Below, piece after piece: positions 9,198-16,705 of a stretch of DNA of 64,000 nucleotides. The translations under genes and the position numbers were made by a program. Numbering within the stretch: the stretch's first letter is position 1; every line of letters starts with the position of its first letter. The stretch comes from CBDHCC01 sp965261015. Its GTDB lineage: Bacteria; Pseudomonadota; Alphaproteobacteria; Sphingomonadales; Sphingomonadaceae. The notes beneath the pieces are model-generated. The model had not been told where the DNA came from. It ran no database searches and worked only from the letters and a program-made list of their open reading frames with translations. The stretch is from contig CBDHCC010000001.1 in NCBI GenBank assembly GCA_965261015.1, positions 248,001 through 312,000 of the forward strand, read 5' to 3'.

Positions 9198-9710
9198 TCA
9201 GTTGTAAGCGACCTCGACCGCGAAGGCCTTGGAATAGCTGCCACCGGCCTGCGACGCGTTCAGCGTGAAGTTGCCGCCGACGGCCAGACCGAACTTGCCG
9301 CTGGCGTCCAGCTTAGGCGCGGTGCCGCCCGCGTTGTTCGTCAGCGCGACGGCCAGCGTCCCGCCGCCGCCCGCGCGGTCCAGCGTCACCGTGCTGGGCA
9401 TGGTGACCGTGAAGGCTTCGTTCGCCGTGCCGGTGACGGCGAACAGGGCGGGCGTCGACGTGCCGGTGCAAAGCACGGTCGCGCACTGCGACGTGGAGCC
9501 GGACGCGGCCGCCATCGAAACGGTGCCGTTGGCGTTGTCGTAGATCACCGTGCCGAAGTTCAGGGCCTGGGTGGCGTCGATCGTGATCGGCTTCAGGATG
9601 CGGACACTGGCGGTCGTGTCGGCGGAGTCGGCCACCTGGGCGTGGGCTGCGGTGGCGCTCAGCGCGCCGGAAGCGAGGAGGGCGGCGAGCAGGGTCTTCT
9701 TGGCGAACAT
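9198..9710 (-). CDS. Secreted DUF4402-type protein
   Basis: 170 residues with a clear signal peptide (KKTLLAALLASGALSATAAHA). The mature part opens with ADTTASVRILKPITI and then ALNFGTVIYDNANGTVSM, the typical start of DUF4402 proteins, and continues as glycine, threonine and alanine-rich beta strands ending VEVAYN. The family is widespread in sphingomonads and other alphaproteobacteria and looks like a pilin- or spore-coat-like beta sandwich, but its function is not established. No usher or chaperone gene is nearby. A second, diverged relative lies 114 bp upstream on the same strand. Confidence 0.7.
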   Translation of the reverse strand: MFAKKTLLAALLASGALSATAAHAQVADSADTTASVRILKPITIDATQALNFGTVIYDNANGTVSMAAASGSTSQCATVLCTGTSTPALFAVTGTANEAFTVTMPSTVTLDRAGGGGTLAVALTNNAGGTAPKLDASGKFGLAVGGNFTLNASQAGGSYSKAFAVEVAYN

Positions 9711-9824
9711 GCGGAATCCTTTCCGAGAGCGGGCGGACCGATCCGGTCGCCTCGACTCCCATTTGGCTGACGCGCCCCTGCCACCCGGTGTCCGTATGAG
9801 GTTAACGGAGGTTTCGCATTTGGT

Positions 9825-10346
9825 TCATTCATAGTCCGCGTCGATCGGCACCTGCCCGCGATAGTCGCCGGACGCGCCGGCGGGCACCACCAGCCGAGCG
9901 CCCAGGCGCAGCTCGGCCCGGCCGGAGGGGCCGAGCACCAGCACCGGCCCACGATCGGCCCGAATCGCCTCCAGCCGCACCGTCGCGCCGCCGCCGGACG
10001 GGCGCAGGGCGACCATGTCCGGCCAGCTCACCCGCACGCGGAACCCGGGCTCTCCGGTCACCCGCACGGTGGCCGCGTAGCGCGCCCCGCCCAGGTCGAT
10101 CAGCGCCCGTTCGCCCAGCCGGTCCGGCGCGCGGGCGTCCAGCACCGCCTCCCCCGGCTGCGCGCCGGAGAGCGCCAGGCGACCGAATTGCAGACCACCC
10201 TCGACCTCGACCCGCAGCGGGCGCGGCGCGGGCGCTGGCGCGGCGACGGTCGGGGTCTCGTCGCAAAGGCGACAGATCTGCGCCGCGACCGGCCCCCCGG
10301 CCATCATGAGGACCGCCGAGATGGCGAGGAGGCGTGGCGCGACCAT
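9825..10346 (-). CDS. Secreted protein, diverged DUF4402-like
   Basis: 173 residues with a signal peptide (RLLAISAVLMMAGGPVAA) and a small cysteine pair (CRLC) just after cleavage. The body reads VEGGLQFGRLAL...GEAVLDARAPDR and ends PIDADYE; the LQFGRL and terminal Y-D-hydrophobic pattern mirror the LNFGTV and VAYN of the neighbouring DUF4402 gene. I therefore call it a distant relative with a beta-sandwich fold. It is transcribed towards the DUF4402 gene, 114 bp apart, and diverges from the polyketide synthase operon. Function unknown. Confidence 0.6.
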   Translation of the reverse strand: MVAPRLLAISAVLMMAGGPVAAQICRLCDETPTVAAPAPAPRPLRVEVEGGLQFGRLALSGAQPGEAVLDARAPDRLGERALIDLGGARYAATVRVTGEPGFRVRVSWPDMVALRPSGGGATVRLEAIRADRGPVLVLGPSGRAELRLGARLVVPAGASGDYRGQVPIDADYE

Positions 10347-10435
10347 TCACCAGTCGCTAACCCTGTGCGCGTCACCGGACGGTTAATGGCCGCACCGGAT
10401 CGACTCGGGGCCCGAGCACGTTAGAACCCCCGATC

Positions 10436-11485
10436 ATGACGGTGCCCCTCCTGTCCGCCCTCGGCACCGCCACGCCCGATCGCGACATCCACGACATCTT
10501 CGTCCGCTGGGCCTCCGAGCGGCTGGACGAGCGCGCCGGGCGTGTGTTCGGGCGGATGGCGGACCGCGCCGGGATCGGCCAGCGGTGGAGCGTGCTGGAC
10601 CGCCCGCCGCTGGCCCCGGGCGGCTTCTATGCCGACGGACCACCGCCGACCAGCGCGCGCATGGCGCTCTATGCCGAACACGCGCCCGCGCTGGCCGAAC
10701 GGGCGGTGCGCGGCCTGGGCGACGCGTTCGATCCCGACGCGATCACGCATCTGGTCGTCGCCAGCTGCACGGGCTTCACCGCGCCGGGCCTGGACCAGCT
10801 GCTCGCGCGCCGATTGGGCCTGGGGTCCGGCGTGGAACGGCTGCTGGTGGGCTTCATGGGCTGCTACGCCGCCGTCGTGGCGTTGCGGCAGGCGGCGACG
10901 CTCGTGCGGGCCGATCCGGGCGCGGTCGTGCTCGTGGTCACCTGCGAGCTGTCGACCCTGCACCTGCAAGAAACGGACGATCTGGATGGCCTGCTCGCCA
11001 TGCTGCACTTCGGCGACGGCGCGGCGGCCGCCCTGGTGTCGGCGGGCGACGGCCCCGGGCTGCGGCTGGGCGCGGGGCTGTCGCTCGCGCTGCCGGACTC
11101 GGCCGACCTGATCCAGTGGCACGTGGGCGACACCGGCTTCGCCATGATCCTGTCGGGCGAGGTGCCCGGCCGGCTGAGGGAGGTGCTGTCCGAGCCGTCG
11201 GTGGCGGACGCGCTGACCGGCGGACGCGACCCGGCCGAACTGACCTGGGCCGTCCATGCGGGCGGGCGCAGCGTCCTGGATGCGGTGGAGGCCGCCCTGT
11301 CGCTCGACCCCCGGGCGCTCGCCGCGTCGCGTTCGGTGCTGGAGCGCTTTGGCAACATGTCGTCGTCCACCCTCATGTTCACGCTGGCCGAGCTGCTGGC
11401 GCACGCCCCCGCCGGGCCGGGCATGGCGCTGGCCTTTGGGCCAGGGCTGGCGGCGGAGGGACTGGCATTCGCCGTCGCGCGATGA
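10436..11485 (+). CDS. Type III polyketide synthase
   Basis: 349 residues with the full chalcone-synthase-type catalytic triad. The nucleophile is Cys143 in GFMGCYAAV, followed by His274 in WAVHAGGRSVLD and Asn307 in FGNMSSSTLMF. SCTGFTAPGLD near residues 115-125 is also typical. Such enzymes condense an acyl-CoA starter with malonyl-CoA units to give alkylresorcinols, alkylpyrones or related phenolics. The starter and product cannot be read from the sequence. The gene opens an operon with a methyltransferase and a flavoprotein, joined by ATGA overlaps, as in the srsABC phenolic-lipid clusters of Streptomyces. Confidence 0.9.
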   Translation: MTVPLLSALGTATPDRDIHDIFVRWASERLDERAGRVFGRMADRAGIGQRWSVLDRPPLAPGGFYADGPPPTSARMALYAEHAPALAERAVRGLGDAFDPDAITHLVVASCTGFTAPGLDQLLARRLGLGSGVERLLVGFMGCYAAVVALRQAATLVRADPGAVVLVVTCELSTLHLQETDDLDGLLAMLHFGDGAAAALVSAGDGPGLRLGAGLSLALPDSADLIQWHVGDTGFAMILSGEVPGRLREVLSEPSVADALTGGRDPAELTWAVHAGGRSVLDAVEAALSLDPRALAASRSVLERFGNMSSSTLMFTLAELLAHAPAGPGMALAFGPGLAAEGLAFAVAR

Positions 11486-12201
11486 GGTGGCCCGATCCCC
11501 TGGCCGTGCGATCCCATCGAGACGAGCGGATGGACGACGAAGGGCTGGAGCCGGAGCACTATCGCGCCGTCCTGGCGGACCTCGGCCGCGCCAATCGCTG
11601 GACCTTCGCGACCCGCCCGACGCTCGCCTTCCTGGCGAAGGCGGCACGGCGCGGACCGCGATTGCGGGTGCTGGACGTGGGCTTCGGCGGCGGCGACACC
11701 CTGCGCGCGATCGCCGGCTGGTGCGCGGCGAACGGCGTGGACGCGGACCTGGTGGGCGTGGACCTGAACCCCAACAGCCGGGCCGTCGCGCGCGCGGCCG
11801 ATCCCACGCCGCTGCCGATCGACTATCGCACCGGGGACTATCGCGACCAGCCCGGCCCCTGGGACGTGGTCCTGTCCTCGCTTGTCGCCCATCACATGAC
11901 GGAGCACGAGCTGGTCGGCTTCCTGCGCTGGATGGAAGCGACGGCCGGGGTCGGCTGGCTCATCAACGACCTGCGGCGCTCCGCCGTGGCGCAGGCGGGC
12001 TTCCGCGCGCTGGCGGCGCTCCACCGCTGGGACCCGATCGTGCGGCACGACGGTGCCCTGTCCGTGGCGCGGAGTTGGCGGGAGGGCGACTGGCGGGTGC
12101 TGCTGGACGCCGCCGGTCTGGGCGACCTTCCGGTGCGGCTGGTCCGCTGGTTCCCCTATCGCCTGTGCGTGGCGCGGCTGCGAGGGGACACCGGGCCATG
12201 A
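11482..12201 (+). CDS. SAM-dependent methyltransferase of the polyketide operon
   Basis: 239 residues, with ATG overlapping the polyketide synthase stop. Motif I is LRVLDVGFGGGDTL (about residues 57-70), with the acidic loop LVGVDLNPNS and the post-motif VVLSSLVAHHMTEHELVGFLRWM. This is the class I Rossmann methyltransferase of the type that sits next to type III polyketide synthases (UbiE/SrsB-like). By analogy it would methylate a hydroxyl or ring carbon of the phenolic lipid. The role is inferred from the operon; the fold is clear from motifs. Confidence 0.85.
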   Translation: MRWPDPLAVRSHRDERMDDEGLEPEHYRAVLADLGRANRWTFATRPTLAFLAKAARRGPRLRVLDVGFGGGDTLRAIAGWCAANGVDADLVGVDLNPNSRAVARAADPTPLPIDYRTGDYRDQPGPWDVVLSSLVAHHMTEHELVGFLRWMEATAGVGWLINDLRRSAVAQAGFRALAALHRWDPIVRHDGALSVARSWREGDWRVLLDAAGLGDLPVRLVRWFPYRLCVARLRGDTGP

Positions 12202-13304
12202 CGCCGCTGATCCTGGGGGCCGGTCCGGCCGGCACGGCGGTGGCCCTGGCGCTGGCTCAGGGCGGAGCGAAACCGCGGCTGATCGAGCGCGACGCGGCGG
12301 TCGGCGACGCGCTGTGCGGCGGCTTCCTGTCCTGGCGCACGCTGCGCCAGCTGGAGGGGCTGGGGCTCGATGCGCGGGAACTGGGCGGCCATCCGGTCAC
12401 GCATCTGGCGGTGTTCGCCGGCGGGCGTCGGGTCGCCGCCCCGCTCCCCGCGCCCGCCGCCGGGGTGTCGCGCCACCGGCTCGACAGCCGCCTCCTCGCC
12501 CGGGTCGAGCGCGCCGGCGTCCCCGTCGAGCGCGGCGTGACGGCGCGCGAGTGGTCGGACGGGGCGCTGACCCTGTCCGGCGGAGAGCGCCTGCGGCCCG
12601 AAGCCTTGTTCCTGGCGACCGGCAAGCACGCTCTGCGAGGTTTGCCGCGCCGGGCGCAGGACCGCGACGCCGACCCCTGGCTGGGGCTGCGGATCACGCT
12701 GAGCCCGGGGGCGACCCTGGCCAGAGAGCTGGCGGGACACATCGAACTGCACCTGTTCGCGGGCGGCTATGCCGGGCTGGTGGTGCAGGAGAGCGGCCGC
12801 GCCAATCTGTGCCTGGCCGCGCGAAAGTCGGCCCTGGCGCGGGCCGGCGGGTCGCCGGACGCCCTGCTCTCCGACTGGGCGGAGGCCAGCGGTCCCTTCG
12901 CCGAGCGCCTGGCCGCGCGCGACCCCGGGCCGGCCGACGCGATCGCCGCCGTGCCCTATGGGTGGCGCGCCACCACCACGCCGCCCGGCGTGTGGCGACT
13001 GGGCGATCAGGCGGCGGTCATCCCCAGCCTGGCCGGCGAGGGGCTGGGCATCGCGATCGCGTCGGCCACCGACGCGGCGCGCGCCTACCTTTCCGGCGGC
13101 CGCGCCCCCGACTGGCAGGCGCGGTTCGCCGCGCGGTCCCGCCGCCCGCTGAGGGTCGCCGGCTGGCTGCGCGCGCTCGGCGAACGGCCCGCGCTCGCCC
13201 GTGCTCTGCTGCCGCTCGCCCACCTGCCCGGCGCGGTCGAGGCGATCGGCGCGATCACCCGGATCGACGCGGGCGCGATCCGGGGACGGGTCCACCCGGC
13301 TTGA
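12198..13304 (+). CDS. FAD-dependent oxidoreductase / monooxygenase of the polyketide operon
   Basis: 368 residues starting in an ATGA overlap with the methyltransferase. The dinucleotide-binding motif GAGPAGTAVALALAQGG occupies about residues 7-23, LFLATGKHALRG is the second nucleotide contact, and WRLGDQAAVIPSLAGEGLGIAIAS carries the GD motif that binds the FAD ribityl chain. This architecture is shared by geranylgeranyl-reductase-like and aromatic-hydroxylase-like flavoproteins. In the comparable srsABC cluster the third enzyme hydroxylates the phenolic lipid to a quinone, which is the best guess here; a reductase role is the alternative. Confidence 0.82.
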   Translation: MTPLILGAGPAGTAVALALAQGGAKPRLIERDAAVGDALCGGFLSWRTLRQLEGLGLDARELGGHPVTHLAVFAGGRRVAAPLPAPAAGVSRHRLDSRLLARVERAGVPVERGVTAREWSDGALTLSGGERLRPEALFLATGKHALRGLPRRAQDRDADPWLGLRITLSPGATLARELAGHIELHLFAGGYAGLVVQESGRANLCLAARKSALARAGGSPDALLSDWAEASGPFAERLAARDPGPADAIAAVPYGWRATTTPPGVWRLGDQAAVIPSLAGEGLGIAIASATDAARAYLSGGRAPDWQARFAARSRRPLRVAGWLRALGERPALARALLPLAHLPGAVEAIGAITRIDAGAIRGRVHPA

Positions 13305-13334
13305 TCGTCCGCCCAGCGCTCCCAAATACCAGCC

Positions 13335-13730
13335 ATGGACACCCTGAACCTCTCCGAAGCCGAGTGGCGCGAGCGACTCTCCCCCGAACAGTTCCACGTG
13401 CTGCGCCAGGCGGGCACCGAACGCGCGTTTTCCGGCGAGTATGACAAGGAATATGGCGACGGCACCTATGCCTGCGCCGGTTGCGGACTGGCGCTGTTCT
13501 CGTCCGCCGACAAGTTCAACTCCGGTTCGGGCTGGCCGTCCTTCTCCAAGCCGATCGCGCCTGACCACGTCACCGACCGGCAGGACCGCTCTCACGGCAT
13601 GGTGCGAACCGAGTCGCTGTGCGCGCGCTGCGAAGGGCATTTGGGCCACGTCTTCCCCGACGGACCGCCGCCCACCGGCCAGCGTTACTGCATGAACTCG
13701 GTGTCGCTCGACTTCCAGCCGGCGGACTGA
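13335..13730 (+). CDS. msrB: Peptide-methionine (R)-S-oxide reductase MsrB
   Basis: 131 residues covering a complete MsrB domain. Two zinc-binding CxxC pairs are present (Cys47/Cys50 and Cys96/Cys99). The catalytic Cys119 sits in RYCMNSVSLDF, and the substrate block SGSGWPSF is at residues 63-70. The enzyme reduces methionine-R-sulfoxide in proteins. There is no signal peptide, so it is cytoplasmic. It converges on coaE with 10 bp between the stops. Confidence 0.95.
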   Translation: MDTLNLSEAEWRERLSPEQFHVLRQAGTERAFSGEYDKEYGDGTYACAGCGLALFSSADKFNSGSGWPSFSKPIAPDHVTDRQDRSHGMVRTESLCARCEGHLGHVFPDGPPPTGQRYCMNSVSLDFQPAD

Positions 13731-13740
13731 GCGTCCGCGC

Positions 13741-14334
13741 TCAGCGGTCCGTCCGTATCGTGCGGAGCAGCGCGCGGACCTGATCGCGGGTGGCGGCCAA
13801 GCTCCCGCCCGTGTCGATCACGGTGTCGGCGCGCGCCCGTTTCGCGGCATCCGGCATCTGGGTCGCCAGGATCGCCTCGAAGGCCTCCGGAGTCATCCCG
13901 GGGCGCTCCAGGACGCGCGCGCGCTGGACCTCCGGCGGCGCGGACACCACCAGCACGCGGTCGACCGCCGCCGCGCCCCCGGTCTCGAACAGCAGCGGGA
14001 TGTCGTACAGGACGGCGGCCGCCGCGGCGTGGTGGTCCGAAAAGGCCCGGCGCTCGGCGGCCACGGCGGGATGCACGATCGCCTCCAATCTGCGACGCGC
14101 ATCCGGGTCGTCAAACACCAGCCGGCGAAGGGCCGCTCGGTCGACCCCGTCCGGACCGGTCGTTCCGGGAAACGCGCTGGCGATCGCCGGCAGCAGAGCG
14201 CCGCCCGGCCCCTGCAGCGCGCGCACGACCTGGTCGGCGTCGAACACCGGCACGCCCCCGTCGGCGAACATCGCCGCCACCGTCGACTTGCCCATGCCGA
14301 TCGAACCGGTGAGACCCAGCCGAAGCGGCCTCAC
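13741..14334 (-). CDS. coaE: Dephospho-CoA kinase
   Basis: 197 residues from a GTG at 14334 that overlaps the aroE stop as GTGA. The P-loop GSIGMGKST lies at residues 10-18. The FDADQVVRAL and YDIPLLFETGG blocks are diagnostic of CoaE, which phosphorylates dephospho-CoA in the last step of CoA synthesis. It is the last gene of the ppsR-maf-aroE-coaE operon. In many alphaproteobacteria dnaQ follows coaE; here dnaQ has moved to 23.7 kb and msrB is the neighbour. Confidence 0.95.
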   Translation of the reverse strand: MRPLRLGLTGSIGMGKSTVAAMFADGGVPVFDADQVVRALQGPGGALLPAIASAFPGTTGPDGVDRAALRRLVFDDPDARRRLEAIVHPAVAAERRAFSDHHAAAAAVLYDIPLLFETGGAAAVDRVLVVSAPPEVQRARVLERPGMTPEAFEAILATQMPDAAKRARADTVIDTGGSLAATRDQVRALLRTIRTDR

Positions 14335-15140
14335 CCGCCGATCAGCCGTTCGCGCAGCGCCTCGTCGTCGCCGTCGGGCGGCGGGGTCCCGAACAGCAAC
14401 TCGAACGCCAGCGCGGCCTGGGCGATCAACATCTCCAGCCCGTCCACCGTCGCCAGACCCCGCGCTCGCGCCTGCGCCAGCAGCGGGGTCTCGAGCGGCG
14501 CATAGACCAGGTCGTACACCACCGAGTCGTCGGGGAGGGGCGACAAGTCGATCGGCAGCGGCGCTTGCCCGCGCATACCCAGGGCCGTGGCGTTCACCAG
14601 CAGCGCGGCGGGCGGCAGCGGCGCGTCGAGTGGCAGGGCGCGCCCTCTCAGCTCCAGCCGAGCCAGCAAAGCGCTCGCCTTCAGGACGTTGCGGTTGAGC
14701 ACCGTGACCTCTCCCACGCCCACCTGCGCCAGCGCCCACAGCACCGCGCGCGCGGCCCCGCCGCCGCCCAGCACCGCGACCGGCCGACCGGCCAGGTCCA
14801 TCTCCGCGACCGGGGCCCAGAAGCCGCCGGGATCGGTGTTGGTCGCGAACAGCGAGCCGTCGGCGCGCCGCACCACGGTGTTGGCCGCGCCCACCGACGT
14901 CCGCACCGCCTCCGCATCGTCGACCAGCTCCAGGACCGCGACCTTGTGCGGCAGGGTGACGTTGCAGCCGCGCCAGTCGGGATCGGCGCGGCGCGACGCC
15001 AGATAGCCGGCCAGGTCGGCCTGTTCCACGTGGAACGCGCGATAGTCGGCGGTGAGCTCGGCGCGCTCCAACCAGTGTCGGTGGATCGCCGGCGACAGGG
15101 AATGGGCGATCGGATCGCCGATGACCTCCGCGTAGATCAC
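14331..15140 (-). CDS. aroE: Shikimate dehydrogenase
   Basis: 269 residues from a GTG at 15140, overlapping the maf stop as GTGA. Substrate residues are in HSLSPAIH near the N-terminus, with the catalytic lysine in NVTLPHK. The NADP site is VAVLGGGGAARAVLWAL, and NATALGM and DLVYAPLETPLL complete the family signature. It reduces 3-dehydroshikimate in aromatic amino acid synthesis. The parS-like sequence at 15022-15037 lies inside and encodes FHVEQ (residues 35-39), just after YRA. Confidence 0.94.
   Translation of the reverse strand: MIYAEVIGDPIAHSLSPAIHRHWLERAELTADYRAFHVEQADLAGYLASRRADPDWRGCNVTLPHKVAVLELVDDAEAVRTSVGAANTVVRRADGSLFATNTDPGGFWAPVAEMDLAGRPVAVLGGGGAARAVLWALAQVGVGEVTVLNRNVLKASALLARLELRGRALPLDAPLPPAALLVNATALGMRGQAPLPIDLSPLPDDSVVYDLVYAPLETPLLAQARARGLATVDGLEMLIAQAALAFELLFGTPPPDGDDEALRERLIGG
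15022..15037. promoter_or_regulatory. Probable parS site (two mismatches) inside aroE
   Basis: TGTTCCACGTGGAACG differs from the ParB consensus TGTTCCACGTGAAACA at two positions. It keeps the CACGTG core and a perfect GTTCCACGTGGAAC palindrome. It lies only 1.6 kb from the putative origin. On the coding strand it encodes Phe-His-Val-Glu-Gln, the same peptide as the site in ybbP. Binding is inferred and may be weaker than at the two exact sites. Confidence 0.65.
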
Positions 15141-15724
15141 GAGGGCAGCTCGCCCAATCGTCGCAGCTGGGCCACGACCGGCAGCAGCGGCAGGCCCAGG
15201 ATGGTGAAGTGATCGCCCTCGATCCGCTCGAACAGCTGCACGCCCGGACCCTCGATCCGAAAACAGCCGACGCACTGCCCGACCGCCGGCCACTCCGCAT
15301 CCAGATAGGCCGTCAGGAACGCTGGCGAGAGGGGGCGCACGCTCAGCCGGGCCGTATCGACCTGTCGCCAGACGGCCCGCCCACCCTGCGCCAACACCGC
15401 CGCGCTGTGGAGGACGAGGGTGCGGCCGGACATGGCGGTCAGGTGCTCGACCGCCTCCTCGCGCGACCGCGGCTTGTCGAACAGGCGGTCCCCGACGCCG
15501 ACCACCGAATCCCCGCCCAGCACCAGCCGGTCGGGTTCGGCCGCCGACAGCTTGAGGGCCTTGGCCTCCGCCAGCGCGTCGGCGAGGTCGCGCGGCGCGA
15601 TCGGGGCGAGCGCCTGCTTGATCGCGTCCTCGTCCACGCCGCTCGCCCGCGCCTCCACGGCCACGCCGGCGGTCGTCAGCATGGCGAGGCGGGTGGCACT
15701 GGCGGATGCGAGCAGCAGGGTCAC
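15137..15724 (-). CDS. maf: Maf family nucleotide pyrophosphatase
   Basis: 195 residues from a GTG at 15724 in a GTGA overlap with the ppsR stop. The opening LLLASASATRLAML corresponds to the family's ASxSxxR motif. SGVDED, LVLGGDSVVGVGDRLFDKP and CFRIEGPGVQLFERIEGDH are the other conserved Maf blocks. These enzymes hydrolyse non-canonical or modified nucleoside triphosphates and are linked to septum inhibition in some bacteria. Part of the ppsR-maf-aroE-coaE operon reading away from the origin. Confidence 0.92.
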   Translation of the reverse strand: MTLLLASASATRLAMLTTAGVAVEARASGVDEDAIKQALAPIAPRDLADALAEAKALKLSAAEPDRLVLGGDSVVGVGDRLFDKPRSREEAVEHLTAMSGRTLVLHSAAVLAQGGRAVWRQVDTARLSVRPLSPAFLTAYLDAEWPAVGQCVGCFRIEGPGVQLFERIEGDHFTILGLPLLPVVAQLRRLGELPS

Positions 15725-16593
15725 GCCTCGTCCTCCGCCAATCCGGCCCGGGCGCGCTCCCGCTGGCCCAGCAGGCCGATGACGGCGGCGGCCGTTTCCT
15801 CGATCGACCGCCGGGTCACGTCGATCACGGGCACGTCCGCGTCGGCGAACAGCCGCCGGGCGAACGCCACCTCGCGCGCGACCACGTCGGGCGCGACATA
15901 GTCCGTCTCCGCCCGCTCGTTCAGCGACAACAGCCGATTGCGCCGGATCTGGATCAGGCGGTCGGGACTGGTCGTCAGACCGACCACCAGCGGGCGGGTG
16001 AGCGTGAACAGGTGGGCCGGCGGCGGCGCTTCGGGCACGACGGGGATGTTGGCCACCCTATAGCCGCGATTGGCGAGGTAGATGGCGGTCGGCGTCTTGG
16101 ACGTGCGCGACACGCCGGCCAGGACGATGTCCGCCTGTTCCCAATTGTCCGCGGCCAGGCCATCGTCGTGCGCGATGGTGAACTGGATCGCCTCCACCCG
16201 GTCGAAATAGGCGGCGTCGAGCGAATGCTGGCGACCGGACCGGCCGGTGGCTTCGCGGCCGAGCACGTCCGACAGGCCGTCGATCACCGGATCGAGGACG
16301 CTGACCGTCGGCACGCCCAGAGCGTTGGCGCGCCGTTCCAGGGTGGCGCGCGTGTCGGGGTTGACCACCGTGAACAGGACCAGGCCCGGATTGGCCGCGA
16401 TATCGTCCATGACGCGATCGAGCTGCCCCGGCGACCGGATCATCGGCCAGAAATGGCGCACGACCTCCGTCCCCTCGAACTGGGCGAGCGCGGCCTTCGC
16501 CATGCCGTCCAGCGTCTCGCCGGTGGAATCGGACAGGAGGTGGAGGTGCAGGCGCGGCAACGGCGTGATCCAAGACGATAACCCTGTGGACAA
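15721..16593 (-). CDS. ppsR: Pyruvate, phosphate dikinase / PEP synthase regulatory protein (DUF299 kinase-pyrophosphorylase)
   Basis: The LHLHLLSDSTGETL opening and the P-loop GVSRTSKTPTAIYLA are diagnostic of the bifunctional ADP-dependent kinase / phosphorylase that regulates PEP synthase or pyruvate phosphate dikinase. The longest start is a TTG at 16593 (290 residues), but the codon overlaps a DnaA-box-like site and has no visible Shine-Dalgarno. A TTG at 16560, directly before PRLHLHL, gives a 279-residue protein closer to the usual length. This gene opposite hemE marks the replication origin in Caulobacter, and the same divergence is seen here. Confidence 0.92.
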   Translation of the reverse strand: MSTGLSSWITPLPRLHLHLLSDSTGETLDGMAKAALAQFEGTEVVRHFWPMIRSPGQLDRVMDDIAANPGLVLFTVVNPDTRATLERRANALGVPTVSVLDPVIDGLSDVLGREATGRSGRQHSLDAAYFDRVEAIQFTIAHDDGLAADNWEQADIVLAGVSRTSKTPTAIYLANRGYRVANIPVVPEAPPPAHLFTLTRPLVVGLTTSPDRLIQIRRNRLLSLNERAETDYVAPDVVAREVAFARRLFADADVPVIDVTRRSIEETAAAVIGLLGQRERARAGLAEDEA

Positions 16594-16705
16594 GTGCTAG
16601 GGCAGATCGGGGGAGAAGGCGAACCCGGCGAACCGCCCCCGCTGTCCGCGCGCCCATCCACAGCTTGTCCACAGCCGATCGCGTCCCTCCACAGCCTGTG
16701 GACAG
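16585..16705. promoter_or_regulatory. Cluster of five DnaA-box-like sites
   Basis: Five nonamers share the TCCACA core of the DnaA box TTATCCACA. They are 16585-16593 (minus strand, TTGTCCACA, 8/9), 16654-16662 (CCATCCACA, 7/9), 16665-16673 (TTGTCCACA, 8/9), 16685-16693 (CCCTCCACA, 6/9) and 16697-16705 (minus strand, CTGTCCACA, 7/9). Four fall within 52 bp. The first overlaps the longest possible ppsR start. Confidence 0.7.

Noticed and set aside
13390..13405. CACGTG-containing sequence in msrB resembling parS
   Set aside because: AGTTCCACGTGCTGCG matches only the left half of the ParB consensus; the right half is destroyed.
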